This document shows positions 1 to 6,730 of a DNA stretch of 10,442 nucleotides, in pieces (within the stretch, counting starts at the first letter, position 1; every line of letters starts with the position of its first letter). Source of the DNA: Chloroflexota bacterium (GTDB lineage Bacteria > Chloroflexota > Dehalococcoidia > Lucifugimonadales > JADFKI01); NCBI GenBank assembly GCA_022565015.1, contig JADFKI010000114.1, forward strand, positions 1 through 10,442. The letters are read 5' to 3'. The notes beneath the pieces were generated by a model. It was not told the origin of the DNA. It made no database searches and saw only the letters and a list, made by a program, of their open reading frames with translations. The position numbers and the translations under genes are program-made.

Positions 1-895
1 GTTCCAAGCTGGCCCTTTCGAGCCCGTCGAGATTTCGTTGAATCAGCTCGACAACGTTGCTCTGGCTCGCTCTCAGGTAGCGTCCGCCTCCGGCCTGGGC
101 GATCTCCTGTAGAGCGGGCTCGTCCAGGCTGGTTATTACTCTCTGGGAATTGGCGTCCGTTTTGAATCCGATGTTCTGACCGAAGCGGTCGATAATGGGT
201 ATCGTCTGTCCCTGGGGGAAGCCGTAACCCACCGCGAATACGCTCACTCCGCTCTGCGCGGCCACTCGTGCCGCACCGACGGGATCACCCTCCTGGTTTT
301 CCCCATCCGTCAGCAGGATAATGGCCTTCTGACCATCGCTATCCAGGTCCAACCCCACCAGGGCCGTCTCGATTGCTTCGGCGATGGCGGTCCCCGGTCT
401 CGATATCACCTCTGGTCCGGCCCGCTGTAGAAAGCTCTGGGCCGTTGAGTAGTCGAAGGTCAACGGGAACTGAATGAAGCTGGCTCCCGAGAATAGCACG
501 AGCCCTATCTCATCTCCCTCCAGCCGACCCATCAGGTCGACGATATCTATCTTCGCTCTGGTGAGCCGGTTGGGAGTCTGGTCGTCCGCCAGCATACTTT
601 CGGAGACATCCAGGACCAGCATTATCTGGACGCCTTCGCGCTCGAGCGTCTGGACCTGTGCGCCCCACTGGGGTCTGGCGGCGGCGAATATGATCAGTGC
701 CATGGCCAGCATCCATACGGCATATCTCAGGTTGAGCGCCTGCTGGGGATTCGGCGGGCTCAGATCCCTGAGCAACGCCTCGTCGCCCAGCTTTGCAATG
801 GCCTCCCGCTTTTTCATGGTCGCCCAGAACAGGAAGGAGGCGATCGCAGGCAAGAGCAGCAGCGCGTACAGCACCTGTGGCTCGACAAATCTCAT
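1..895 (-). CDS. VWA-domain membrane protein, BatB-type (C-terminus beyond window)
   Basis: Last visible gene of the MoxR operon; 298 residues are present and the reading frame is still open at base 2. Two hydrophobic segments (about residues 9-25 and 58-73) precede a von Willebrand factor A domain. The metal-ion-dependent adhesion site looks intact: DVSES at 96-100, Thr169 in a PGTA turn, and Asp197 in LLTDG. In the Bat (Bacteroides aerotolerance) family such proteins sit in the membrane with the VWA domain available to partner proteins and act with a MoxR ATPase; the precise substrate is unknown. The ATG at 895 is the only reasonable start because an in-frame TAG lies seven codons upstream. 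No Shine-Dalgarno sequence precedes it, so translation is probably coupled to something upstream. A TPR extension or C-terminal membrane segment, common in BatB/BatC, could lie outside the window. The family call is firm; the BatB label rests on position and topology. Confidence 0.9.
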   Translation of the reverse strand, partial: MRFVEPQVLYALLLLPAIASFLFWATMKKREAIAKLGDEALLRDLSPPNPQQALNLRYAVWMLAMALIIFAAARPQWGAQVQTLEREGVQIMLVLDVSESMLADDQTPNRLTRAKIDIVDLMGRLEGDEIGLVLFSGASFIQFPLTFDYSTAQSFLQRAGPEVISRPGTAIAEAIETALVGLDLDSDGQKAIILLTDGENQEGDPVGAARVAAQSGVSVFAVGYGFPQGQTIPIIDRFGQNIGFKTDANSQRVITSLDEPALQEIAQAGGGRYLRASQSNVVELIQRNLDGLERASLE

Positions 896-896
896 A

Positions 897-923
897 TCAG
901 AACGACCGGACTGCTAGATTCAT
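897..923 (-). other. Possible 8-codon leader reading frame coupled to the BatB-type gene
   Basis: In the 57-nt gap between the two VWA genes an ATG at 923 opens an 8-residue frame (MNLAVRSF). It ends in a TGA at 899-897, one base before the ATG of the downstream gene. A purine-rich stretch (AGAAGAG) lies about 9 nt before this mini-ORF, whereas the downstream gene has no visible ribosome-binding site. The arrangement would allow terminating ribosomes to restart on the VWA gene. This is an inference from spacing alone; an eight-codon frame can arise by chance. Confidence 0.25.
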
Positions 924-952
924 ACGTAGATACTCTTCTCTTCAGCGTCCGC

Positions 953-1972
953 CTACGGAATTCTGCGAAATACGGTATGGCTCAATATGACCTCGGACAT
1001 CAGCAGACCTCCACCGACAAACAGCAGCCAGCCCCAGAGCTCCTGGAAGCGGGTAAACGAACGCACTCTGATCTTGGACGTCTCCAGCTTGTCGATCTCA
1101 ACGTAGACTCGTTTCAGATCATCTCCGTCTGTTGCGCGAAAGAACATTCCACCAGTCAGCTCCGCGATCTTCCGCAGTGTCGCCTCATCTAGCTCGTATT
1201 CCTCCTGCGAGCCACCGTCGCCTTCCGCCCCTACCTCCGCGACTCTCTCAGCGCGCGGTCTGCCCACTGCTATCGTGTGCACCTTTATATCCAGTGCCTT
1301 GGCGGCAGCCGCGGCGGTTATGGGATCGATCTCTCCCGTGGTGTTGACTCCGTCGGTCAAGAGGATAATTACCTTGCTCTCAAGAGGGGAGTCTTTGAGC
1401 AGATTTGCGGCGCTCCCCAACCCCATGCCCAACGCAGTCCCGTCGTCTATGCCCAGGTCGCCCGCCAGGCGTATCTCGCCCACGAGGAAATGCAGGGCCT
1501 GATGGTCGATAGTCAGCGGGCTGTGGATGAAAGCGTACCTGGAGAAAACGACGAGGCCGATCCTGTCGTCCTCGCGCCTGTTTATGAAGTCTGTAATGAC
1601 CTCCTTGGCCGCCTCCAACCTGTTTAGAGGCTCGAAGTCCAGCGCGGACATGCTTCCGGAAATATCCAGCGCCAGCGCAATGTCCAGGCTCTCGCGCTCG
1701 ACGACTTCGCTGGCCTCTCCGGATTGTGGGCGCGCGAACGCTATGATTAACAACACTATCGCCAGGGAGCGAAGCACCGGCATCAACCATCGGAATCTCA
1801 GCTTCCACGAGCGGGAGCTTGAAACCGTCAGCGGATTATATGCGTAGCGAAGCCCTGGATATTCGTAGGACTTGCCTCTCCACGCCAGATATACGGCAAA
1901 TACTGGAATAAGGAGGATGAGCGACAGCAGCCAGGGATTGGCAAAGATAATCGTTACGTTGCCCAGCGTCAT
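953..1972 (-). CDS. VWA-domain membrane protein, BatA-type
   Basis: 339-residue protein with the BatA layout: two N-terminal membrane segments (about 9-30 and 64-81), a VWA domain (about 95-290) and a C-terminal membrane segment (about 312-330). The MIDAS is complete: DISGS at 103-107, Thr179 in DDGTA and Asp207 in LLTDG, so divalent metal binding is expected. A short acidic/Gly insert (about 246-260) lies late in the domain. Known members work with MoxR-type AAA+ ATPases and a second VWA protein; here both are encoded in the same operon. The start is the ATG at 1972, which overlaps the stop of the preceding gene as ATGA; an upstream in-frame ATG at 2002 would add ten non-conserved residues and lengthen the overlap. 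A modest AGGT ribosome-binding site lies just upstream, inside the end of the preceding gene. Family assignment is strong; the cellular substrate is not visible. Confidence 0.93.
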   Translation of the reverse strand: MTLGNVTIIFANPWLLSLILLIPVFAVYLAWRGKSYEYPGLRYAYNPLTVSSSRSWKLRFRWLMPVLRSLAIVLLIIAFARPQSGEASEVVERESLDIALALDISGSMSALDFEPLNRLEAAKEVITDFINRREDDRIGLVVFSRYAFIHSPLTIDHQALHFLVGEIRLAGDLGIDDGTALGMGLGSAANLLKDSPLESKVIILLTDGVNTTGEIDPITAAAAAKALDIKVHTIAVGRPRAERVAEVGAEGDGGSQEEYELDEATLRKIAELTGGMFFRATDGDDLKRVYVEIDKLETSKIRVRSFTRFQELWGWLLFVGGGLLMSEVILSHTVFRRIP

Positions 1973-2955
1973 CGGACCTGACCGCCCTCTCGTCCCGTCC
2001 ACGTCGCCACCGGTGTTATCACTTCGACTATATCTCGGGCTTTCCTCGTGAAATCTCTTGCCGATTCGATCTCTATCGAAAACCTCGCAAACTTTGCGTG
2101 ATCAGCCATGGCCAGGAGCTGGGTAATGCGGTCGATATCTTCGCTGGGTACCGATGTGAGCTCCAGGGCGACGCCGATCTCACGGGTCGTGTGGTCCAGG
2201 GCGGACACTTCGTATTCCCTTTCGAGGTAGCGACGGACGACGCCCGAAACGAGCGCGTAGTGGTCCGCGACGAGTCCTCTTCCCGGAAGGTCGGACGTTT
2301 CGATTTCTCTGAACTCATCGTGTGCCAGTTGAAATGGGGTTGGCAGTTCCTTTTCTTTTTGAAATCTCACCCCGGCCCATCGCCATGCCGGAAGGATGAC
2401 GTATGCGAGGATGCCCACGAATGCCATGCCCAGCCCAACAAGGCCTACGATCATCCACGGTTGCAGGAAGGGGAAATGCACGGAGGCCTGGGGCCTGATA
2501 TCGCGTAGCTGGTCCGCGCCCTCCGGTAGAAGGGATAGCACTTCAAGAGTTACGGGCGCTGATGATACGGCTTCCGTCTCCCCGGCGAAATCGACAAAGG
2601 TGACGGTAAACTCAGGCGTATCCCAGGCGCCAAAAGAAAATAAGGTCACGACGATCTCTTGTTGGGCGGTCTGCGTTCCTGCGGGACCGGCCCCATATTG
2701 CACCGCGCTCTGGTCCTTCACCTCCAGCTCACCCCACTTTGCTGGCACCTTCGGAAACACCGGTGTATAACCGGAGGGGTACGAGGCCAGGACCGTCAGC
2801 GTAACCGGGTCCCCAACGGTGAGCTGGCTCGTGCCGGCGGTCATGGTTACGTCGAGTTCGGACGGCGTCTGCGCCTGCGCCTGCCTCGGGGCCACGAGAA
2901 GAGTCGCAGACAAAATTAGGATTGCGGCAATAAATCTGATGCTTGGAAATGTCAT
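1969..2955 (-). CDS. Single-pass membrane protein, BatD-like ectodomain with DUF4381-like cytoplasmic half
   Basis: 328 residues. An N-terminal signal peptide (hydrophobic 9-22, likely cleavage after the AQA near 26-28) leads into a beta-rich exported region (about 32-140), with the phrase LTVGDPVTLTV and a later segment resembling BatD/Ig-like ectodomains. A linker with LRDIRP (150-155) precedes one membrane helix (about 167-190). The cytoplasmic part (about 192-328) contains HDEFREIE and RRYLEREYEVSALDHTTREI-like helices, as seen in DUF4381-type partners of DUF58/VWA operons. It therefore appears to combine features of BatD and DUF4381 proteins and is shorter than full BatD proteins. It overlaps the next gene by ATGA and starts 61 nt after the DUF58 gene. 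ATG at 2955 gives a proper signal peptide; the ribosome-binding site (GAAGACC) is weak. Role inferred: periplasmic-side or exterior partner of the VWA proteins. Family is a context-aided call. Confidence 0.8.
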   Translation of the reverse strand: MTFPSIRFIAAILILSATLLVAPRQAQAQTPSELDVTMTAGTSQLTVGDPVTLTVLASYPSGYTPVFPKVPAKWGELEVKDQSAVQYGAGPAGTQTAQQEIVVTLFSFGAWDTPEFTVTFVDFAGETEAVSSAPVTLEVLSLLPEGADQLRDIRPQASVHFPFLQPWMIVGLVGLGMAFVGILAYVILPAWRWAGVRFQKEKELPTPFQLAHDEFREIETSDLPGRGLVADHYALVSGVVRRYLEREYEVSALDHTTREIGVALELTSVPSEDIDRITQLLAMADHAKFARFSIEIESARDFTRKARDIVEVITPVATWTGREGGQVR

Positions 2956-3016
2956 GTTCGCAGGTCTTCAAATTGCGGCGTTCAGGAATGCGATTTTGTT
3001 AACGGGATCGTTGAAT

Positions 3017-3904
3017 CTAACGAGGCCTACGTTTTGAGCGTTTCCGGAAGAAGGCCGTCAAATCGGACACGTAGTCCTTGTCCGTGGAGACCTTTACGTA
3101 GTCCACTCCCAGGCTTTCGAAGGTACGGCTCTTCAAATTATCCATGCTTTCGACGCGCCTGGCAAAGTCGTCTCGCCAGCGGCGGCTATCCGTATCGACC
3201 CAGCTAACTTCGTCGGTCTCCGCGTCCTTCAGGGCCATGAGCCCGACCTTTGGTATCTCCCGCTCCAGAGGGTCGCTGACGTCTATGGCGATGACATCGT
3301 GGCGCTGGCTCGTGATACTCAGAGAGCTTCGATAGATCTCAGGGTCCGCCAGAAAGTCGGATATGACGAAGACGACGCTGTGTCTCTTGATGATTCGATT
3401 GATCGTGTTGAAGGCGAGCCTTATGTCGGTGCCGCGCGAGCGGGGAACGAAGGCCAGCAGATCACGAATCAGCCTCAAAACATGCCGTCTTCCCTTTCGG
3501 GGAGGCATCATCATCTCGATCTGGTCCGTGAAAATCAGCAGGCCAACGTTGTCGTTGTTCTGAGTCGCGGCGAAGGACAGCACCGCGCCCAGCTCGGCGG
3601 CAAGCTCCCGTTTGTACCTGTTGACGGTCCCGAAGTCCGACGAGCCGCTGGCGTCCACCGCCAGCATTACGGTCAGCTCCCTCTCTTCCTTGTAGCGCCT
3701 GATGAAGAGAGAGCCCATGCGGGCGGTAACGTTCCAGTCGATCATCCTGATGTCGTCGCCCGGACTGTACGGACGGACATCGTCGAATTCCATTCCCTGG
3801 CCCTTGAAGACCGAATGGTACTCGCCTGCGAAGCTCTCGGTGACGAGATGGCGGGTGCCGATCTCGATCTGCCGGACCTTCTTCATCAGATCTGCGGTCA
3901 GCAA
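3017..3904 (-). CDS. DUF58 domain protein (VWA-like MoxR partner)
   Basis: 295-residue soluble protein with the DUF58 signature at 37-62 (GMEF, RPYSPGDDIR, IDWNVTAR), followed by EERELTV and a MIDAS-like VDASGS (83-88). Thr159 in RGTDIR and Asp183 in ISDF complete a plausible metal site, the latter in the SDF form usual for this family rather than TDG. DUF58 proteins are encoded next to MoxR ATPases and are thought to act as their cytoplasmic partners. The start chosen is TTG at 3904. It lies one base past the moxR stop and has GGAAG nine bases upstream, and the resulting N-terminus (MLTADLMKKVRQIEI) fits family members. The ATG at residue 7 would remove part of this conserved start. The basic C-terminus (RKRSKRRPR) could touch membrane or nucleic acid. 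No membrane segment is present, unlike longer DUF58 forms with two N-terminal helices. Confidence 0.93.
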   Translation of the reverse strand: MLTADLMKKVRQIEIGTRHLVTESFAGEYHSVFKGQGMEFDDVRPYSPGDDIRMIDWNVTARMGSLFIRRYKEERELTVMLAVDASGSSDFGTVNRYKRELAAELGAVLSFAATQNNDNVGLLIFTDQIEMMMPPRKGRRHVLRLIRDLLAFVPRSRGTDIRLAFNTINRIIKRHSVVFVISDFLADPEIYRSSLSITSQRHDVIAIDVSDPLEREIPKVGLMALKDAETDEVSWVDTDSRRWRDDFARRVESMDNLKSRTFESLGVDYVKVSTDKDYVSDLTAFFRKRSKRRPR

Positions 3905-3905
3905 G

Positions 3906-4901
3906 CTACGGTACTTCCACGTGGTCCAGTATCCGCTGGACTATATCAGAGGAGGTGACCTCTTCCGCTTCGGCCTCATAGGTGATGATGATGCGATGTC
4001 GCAGCACATCCGGAGCCAGCTGCTTGACATCCTCCGGCGTAACGTATGCCCTGCCTTTCAGGAAAGCACGCGCCCGCGCCGCCATCACGAGATAGATGCT
4101 CGCCCTTGGAGACGCTCCGAATTCGATATATGGTTTTAGCTCACTCAGCTGCCGCTTGGCCGGGTCCCGGGTGGCAATTACAAGGTCCAGAACATAGTCT
4201 TTGATTTTTTCGTCTACGTAGATATCCCGAATTACCTTCCTCGCCCGTATGATGGCATCAGCGTGTATCGCCGCCGAAACCGGCGGGTCTGGTTCTCTGG
4301 TCATCCGTTCGACTATCTCCTTCTCCTCTTCCCTGGAAGGATAGTCGACGATCACCTTTAGCATGAAGCGGTCGACCTGGGCTTCGGGCAGCGGATAGGT
4401 CCCTTCCTGCTCAATAGGGTTTTGCGTGGCCAACACCAGAAACAGCTCCCCGAGCTTGTAGGTGGTGTCGCCAATGGTCACCTGGCGTTCCTGCATTGCT
4501 TCGAGGAGCGCGCTTTGGACCTTGGCGGGAGCGCGGTTTATCTCGTCCGCAAGTACGATGTTGGCGAAAATAGGTCCCTGATGGATACTGAACTCGTTGG
4601 TCCTGGGATTGTAGATCTGCGTACCAATCAGGTCCGCGGGCAGAAGGTCAGGCGTAAACTGTATCCTCGAATACTTGGCCTGAATCGCACTGGCTATCGT
4701 CTTGACCAGAAGTGTTTTCGCGAGTCCCGGCACACCCTCCAGCAGGACGTGGCCGTCAGCGAGAAGTCCTATGAGCACACGCTCCAGCAGGGCATCCTGT
4801 CCGACAATGACCTTTTTGACCTCGGCCAGCAGTATCTGCACAAACTTGACTTCTTGTTCCACACGTAGATTTATATCTTCTACGTCAGCGAGCTTAACCA
4901 A
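3906..4901 (-). CDS. moxR: MoxR-family AAA+ ATPase
   Basis: 331-residue ATPase and first gene of the MoxR/Bat operon. Visible motifs in order are Walker A GVPGLAKT (56-63), Walker B VLADE (116-120) followed by INRAP, sensor 1 ATQNP (158-162), EAQVDRF (173-179), and sensor 2 GASPRA with Arg266. The C-terminal lid (about 215-330) includes TPEDVKQLAPDVLRHRI, standard for MoxR. MoxR proteins form ring-shaped ATPases that remodel or activate partner proteins, often VWA proteins; the three partner genes downstream support that role. The start is TTG at 4901, with a perfect AGGAGG four bases upstream; a GTG at codon 14 lacks such a site. An in-frame ATG at 4961 is separated from this start by a TGA. 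Transcription probably begins in the 289-nt gap, with possible read-through from the lipoprotein operon. Confidence 0.96.
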   Translation of the reverse strand: MVKLADVEDINLRVEQEVKFVQILLAEVKKVIVGQDALLERVLIGLLADGHVLLEGVPGLAKTLLVKTIASAIQAKYSRIQFTPDLLPADLIGTQIYNPRTNEFSIHQGPIFANIVLADEINRAPAKVQSALLEAMQERQVTIGDTTYKLGELFLVLATQNPIEQEGTYPLPEAQVDRFMLKVIVDYPSREEEKEIVERMTREPDPPVSAAIHADAIIRARKVIRDIYVDEKIKDYVLDLVIATRDPAKRQLSELKPYIEFGASPRASIYLVMAARARAFLKGRAYVTPEDVKQLAPDVLRHRIIITYEAEAEEVTSSDIVQRILDHVEVP

Positions 4902-4905
4902 CGGT

Positions 4906-4911
4906 CCTCCT
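4906..4911 (-). promoter_or_regulatory. Strong ribosome-binding site of moxR
   Basis: A perfect AGGAGG on the minus strand, four bases before the TTG start of moxR. It decides the start, since no ATG candidate is near. The first A of the motif is the last base of a TGA stop (4913-4911), so a ribosome finishing an upstream mini-ORF would sit on this site. Confidence 0.8.
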
Positions 4912-4961
4912 CAGCGTGCGAAGAGATCGGGTCCATAAGAATCAAGTCCCAGAGAATTCAT
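4911..4961 (-). other. Small upstream reading frame in frame with moxR
   Basis: ATG at 4961 opens a 16-residue frame (MNSLGLDSYGPDLFAR) that ends in TGA inside the moxR ribosome-binding site. It is in the same frame as moxR: four codons, starting with the TGA and including the SD sequence, lie between. Its own ribosome-binding site is weak (GGGG about ten bases before). It could be a coupling leader peptide, a former extended N-terminus closed by a stop, or chance; a 16-codon open stretch is not rare. Confidence 0.25.
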
Positions 4962-5004
4962 TAATCCAGCGCCCCAGGTGACGATGTCTCCGCATTACAC
5001 TCAT

Positions 5005-5010
5005 ATCATA
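5005..5010 (-). promoter_or_regulatory. Possible -10 element for the moxR operon
   Basis: TATGAT on the minus strand matches five of six consensus bases of a sigma70-type -10 box. No convincing -35 box lies 16-18 nt upstream. If used, it would give a leader of roughly 100 nt before the TTG start. An inverted repeat (5023-5047) occupies the expected -35 region, which would suit a regulator-dependent promoter. Weak call. Confidence 0.25.
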
Positions 5011-5022
5011 CAAGACAATTTG

Positions 5023-5047
5023 TGTGCCAGGAGTTTGCTGGGGCACA
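5023..5047. repeat. Inverted repeat TGTGCC...GGCACA upstream of moxR
   Basis: Perfect six-base arms (5023-5028 and 5042-5047) separated by 13 nt, with an inner CAG/CTG pair extending the symmetry imperfectly. There is no T-run on either strand, so an intrinsic terminator is unlikely. Its position just upstream of the candidate -10 box would suit an operator. It could also be chance. Confidence 0.3.
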
Positions 5048-5169
5048 TCGCGGGAAATAATTCCATTTGCATTTACTTGGCAATTCGTGTGCAACGGCCA
5101 AAGGTGGAAATATTAGCTGGTAATAGGTGCGCGGACTCGGACGATCGGGGAGAAAGATTACCCGGCGAC

Positions 5170-5187
5170 GAAAGACCACGGCCCTTC
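5170..5187 (-). terminator. Hairpin just after the repeat-lipoprotein stop codon
   Basis: Three bases after the TAA, the minus-strand transcript can form GAAGGGCC/GGUCUUUC. That is about seven pairs including two G-U, with a small loop. No U-tract follows, so it is at best a weak terminator or an RNA 3'-end stabiliser; read-through into moxR is plausible. Confidence 0.25.
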
Positions 5188-5190
5188 GCT

Positions 5191-6702
5191 TTACGGTCCT
5201 CTCAACGAGTACTCTGCCAGAAGGTTGCTGAGGCCGGCTGCCACCTGACGCCGCAGCTTCGAGCCAGTCCGGCGTTCTTTGTCGATCCCTTCGTAGACAG
5301 TCGCATCAAAGGGACGCCACTCCGATTGCAAGCTCCGCAGCGCAACCTGCTCCCTTTCGGCGGCCTGTACGAAGAGCTCTCCGATCGGCCTGAGCAAGGG
5401 CGTGGTAGAGAGGTTTCTAATATCGTTCACGACCTTGGAGAAGTCGATCGAGAATTGAGAGAGACTCTGTGCCGCCTTCGTCGTGTCACAGCCCCCCTGG
5501 GAAGACCGCCATTCTTTGTAATTCTCATGAAGGCCTGCCCACTCGGTGCCGAGTGCCTGGTATTCGGTCTCGAAGGCGTCGACCGCTCGCCGATTGTCCT
5601 CAGAGGTCTCAATAAGCAAGTCGCCGATGGATTCCGCGGCCCGGCGTCGGACCGAGTCGCTACGCACGATATGCGCGCCGAAATCCCTGAATGAGCCGAC
5701 CTCCGAGCCGTTTTCCGCTGCGCCGTTTTGGTCTCCGTTAGGGGCACCGTTTCCCGGCTCCTCGCTCGCATCGTTTGGGTCGAGAGGGAATGCTGGCTCC
5801 TCAAAGGGCCGAGGTGGCGGCGAGCCGTTGCCCGAATCGGGAGGGTTCCTCAGATTTCTAAGCGCCAGCTCCTCCGCCTGTGCCGCTTCCAACAGGATAT
5901 CCGTGATTGGCGCCGTTACGGGATCGTGAGGCAGTTTTCGTATCGAGGAGGTTATCAGGCTGAATGCCTCGACCTGTCGGCTGATGGCCGTGGCGGACGT
6001 GGCCAGGGCGCCGTCGCCGGTCCGAAACTCGTTGTAGTCCTCGTGGAACTTGTCCCAGCCGGCGTTCACCTTGTCGAGCTCCAAGGAGAAGGCCAGAACA
6101 AGTACGCGAGACTCGTTCGATGCCCTGCCCTTCAGGTCGATGAGGTCGTCCTTGAGCTGATTCTGAACGCGTTCGGCGTTCGAAATCTGTTCATCGACCG
6201 CTTCAAAGAGGGCGGTATCCGCCGGGGTCCATCCGTCTCTAAGTGAGCGAAACGCGGCCTCCTCCGATTCCGCCGCCTCGATAACCGAGTCTGCGAGCCG
6301 GCGGGTCGATTCTTGCCTGGGGAGTGACCGGACGAGCGCCTGAATGGCGAATGCGTCGCTGGAAAATTGCCTCAGGCCGACCAGCCGTGCGTTGGCGCTG
6401 CACTCCGTGAGCCCCGAGCGCCACTTGTCGAACGCCGAGTGCGCCTCATCCCACTCGCCATTGATTCTGTCGTGCCTGGCCGCGAACTCCTGGAGGGCCG
6501 CCTTTTCCGCATCGGTAAGCGTAACGGCGGTCGCCAAGGGCCTGGGCGCCGCTGGAGGAGGGCTTGACGCCACGGGCGCGATGTCAGGCGCCGTTGCGGG
6601 AGCGACAGGCTGGACTAACGGGGCTGGACTGGTAGCGCCGCAGGCAATCGCAAAGGCAAGCAGCAATACGGCTGCGGAAAGTAACCCTGATTTCATGACC
6701 AA
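5191..6702 (-). CDS. Lipoprotein with three divergent helical repeats, unknown function
   Basis: 503 residues, no family recognised. A hydrophobic N-terminus (5-20) ends in AIAC (Cys21), a plausible lipobox, followed by a Pro/Ala-rich tether (about 24-58). The rest consists of three related modules at about 76-190, 207-363 and 376-495. Shared positions are W-x3-H-x2-[FY]-x2-[WF]-R near the start, I/V-R-x-L in the middle, A-A-x-x-E-x-x-A-[FL]-R-[SN]-L later, and an amphipathic tail. The second module carries a roughly 50-residue Pro/Gly/Asn/Glu-rich insert (about 287-336). Cys101 and Cys405 occupy equivalent places in modules 1 and 3; module 2 lacks a Cys. Predicted to be a mostly helical, surface-anchored protein. 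TTG at 6702 has GAGGA seven bases upstream; ATG at 6696 is the alternative and leaves the signal peptide intact, but its spacing is 13. It lies 28 nt after the GldG/DUF4350-like gene, so is probably co-transcribed. Function cannot be assigned. Confidence 0.85.
   Translation of the reverse strand: MVMKSGLLSAAVLLLAFAIACGATSPAPLVQPVAPATAPDIAPVASSPPPAAPRPLATAVTLTDAEKAALQEFAARHDRINGEWDEAHSAFDKWRSGLTECSANARLVGLRQFSSDAFAIQALVRSLPRQESTRRLADSVIEAAESEEAAFRSLRDGWTPADTALFEAVDEQISNAERVQNQLKDDLIDLKGRASNESRVLVLAFSLELDKVNAGWDKFHEDYNEFRTGDGALATSATAISRQVEAFSLITSSIRKLPHDPVTAPITDILLEAAQAEELALRNLRNPPDSGNGSPPPRPFEEPAFPLDPNDASEEPGNGAPNGDQNGAAENGSEVGSFRDFGAHIVRSDSVRRRAAESIGDLLIETSEDNRRAVDAFETEYQALGTEWAGLHENYKEWRSSQGGCDTTKAAQSLSQFSIDFSKVVNDIRNLSTTPLLRPIGELFVQAAEREQVALRSLQSEWRPFDATVYEGIDKERRTGSKLRRQVAAGLSNLLAEYSLRGP
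5218..6477 (-). repeat. Three protein-level repeat modules in the lipoprotein
   Basis: Module 1 spans 6133-6477, module 2 5614-6084 and module 3 5218-5577. They align around GEWDEAH / AGWDKFH / TEWAGLH, around LVRSLP / SIRKLP / DIRNLS, and around EEAAFRSLR / EELALRNLR / EQVALRSLQ. The tails LFEAVDEQIS / SFRDFGAHIV / VYEGIDKERR also line up once the linker (5695-5844) in module 2 is skipped. DNA identity is low, so the duplication is old. Confidence 0.75.
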
Positions 6703-6730
6703 TTGCGTTTCCTCACATCTGGCTTCCGCG

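Larger units (their letters stand above)
4902..5190. other. Intergenic gap between the lipoprotein gene and moxR
   Basis: 289 nt separating two co-directional operons. It is more AT-rich than the flanking genes. It holds the moxR leader with the small in-frame upstream ORF, a possible -10 element, a TGTGCC/GGCACA inverted repeat and a GC-rich hairpin next to the lipoprotein stop. No RNA gene or riboswitch fold was recognised. Confidence 0.6.

Noticed and set aside
474..917. 147-codon plus-strand open frame opposite the BatB-type gene
   Set aside because: Ser/Pro/Arg-rich low-quality translation antisense to a clear VWA gene with intact MIDAS; a compositional shadow.
3299..3958. 219-codon plus-strand open frame opposite the DUF58 gene
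   Set aside because: The opposite strand encodes the full DUF58 signature. This frame has no motif and is typical of antisense open frames in GC-rich DNA.
4978..5694. 238-codon plus-strand open frame spanning the gap and the end of the repeat lipoprotein
   Set aside because: Most of it is antisense to the third repeat module, whose protein-level repeat pattern proves the minus-strand frame. No motif or ribosome-binding site was seen.
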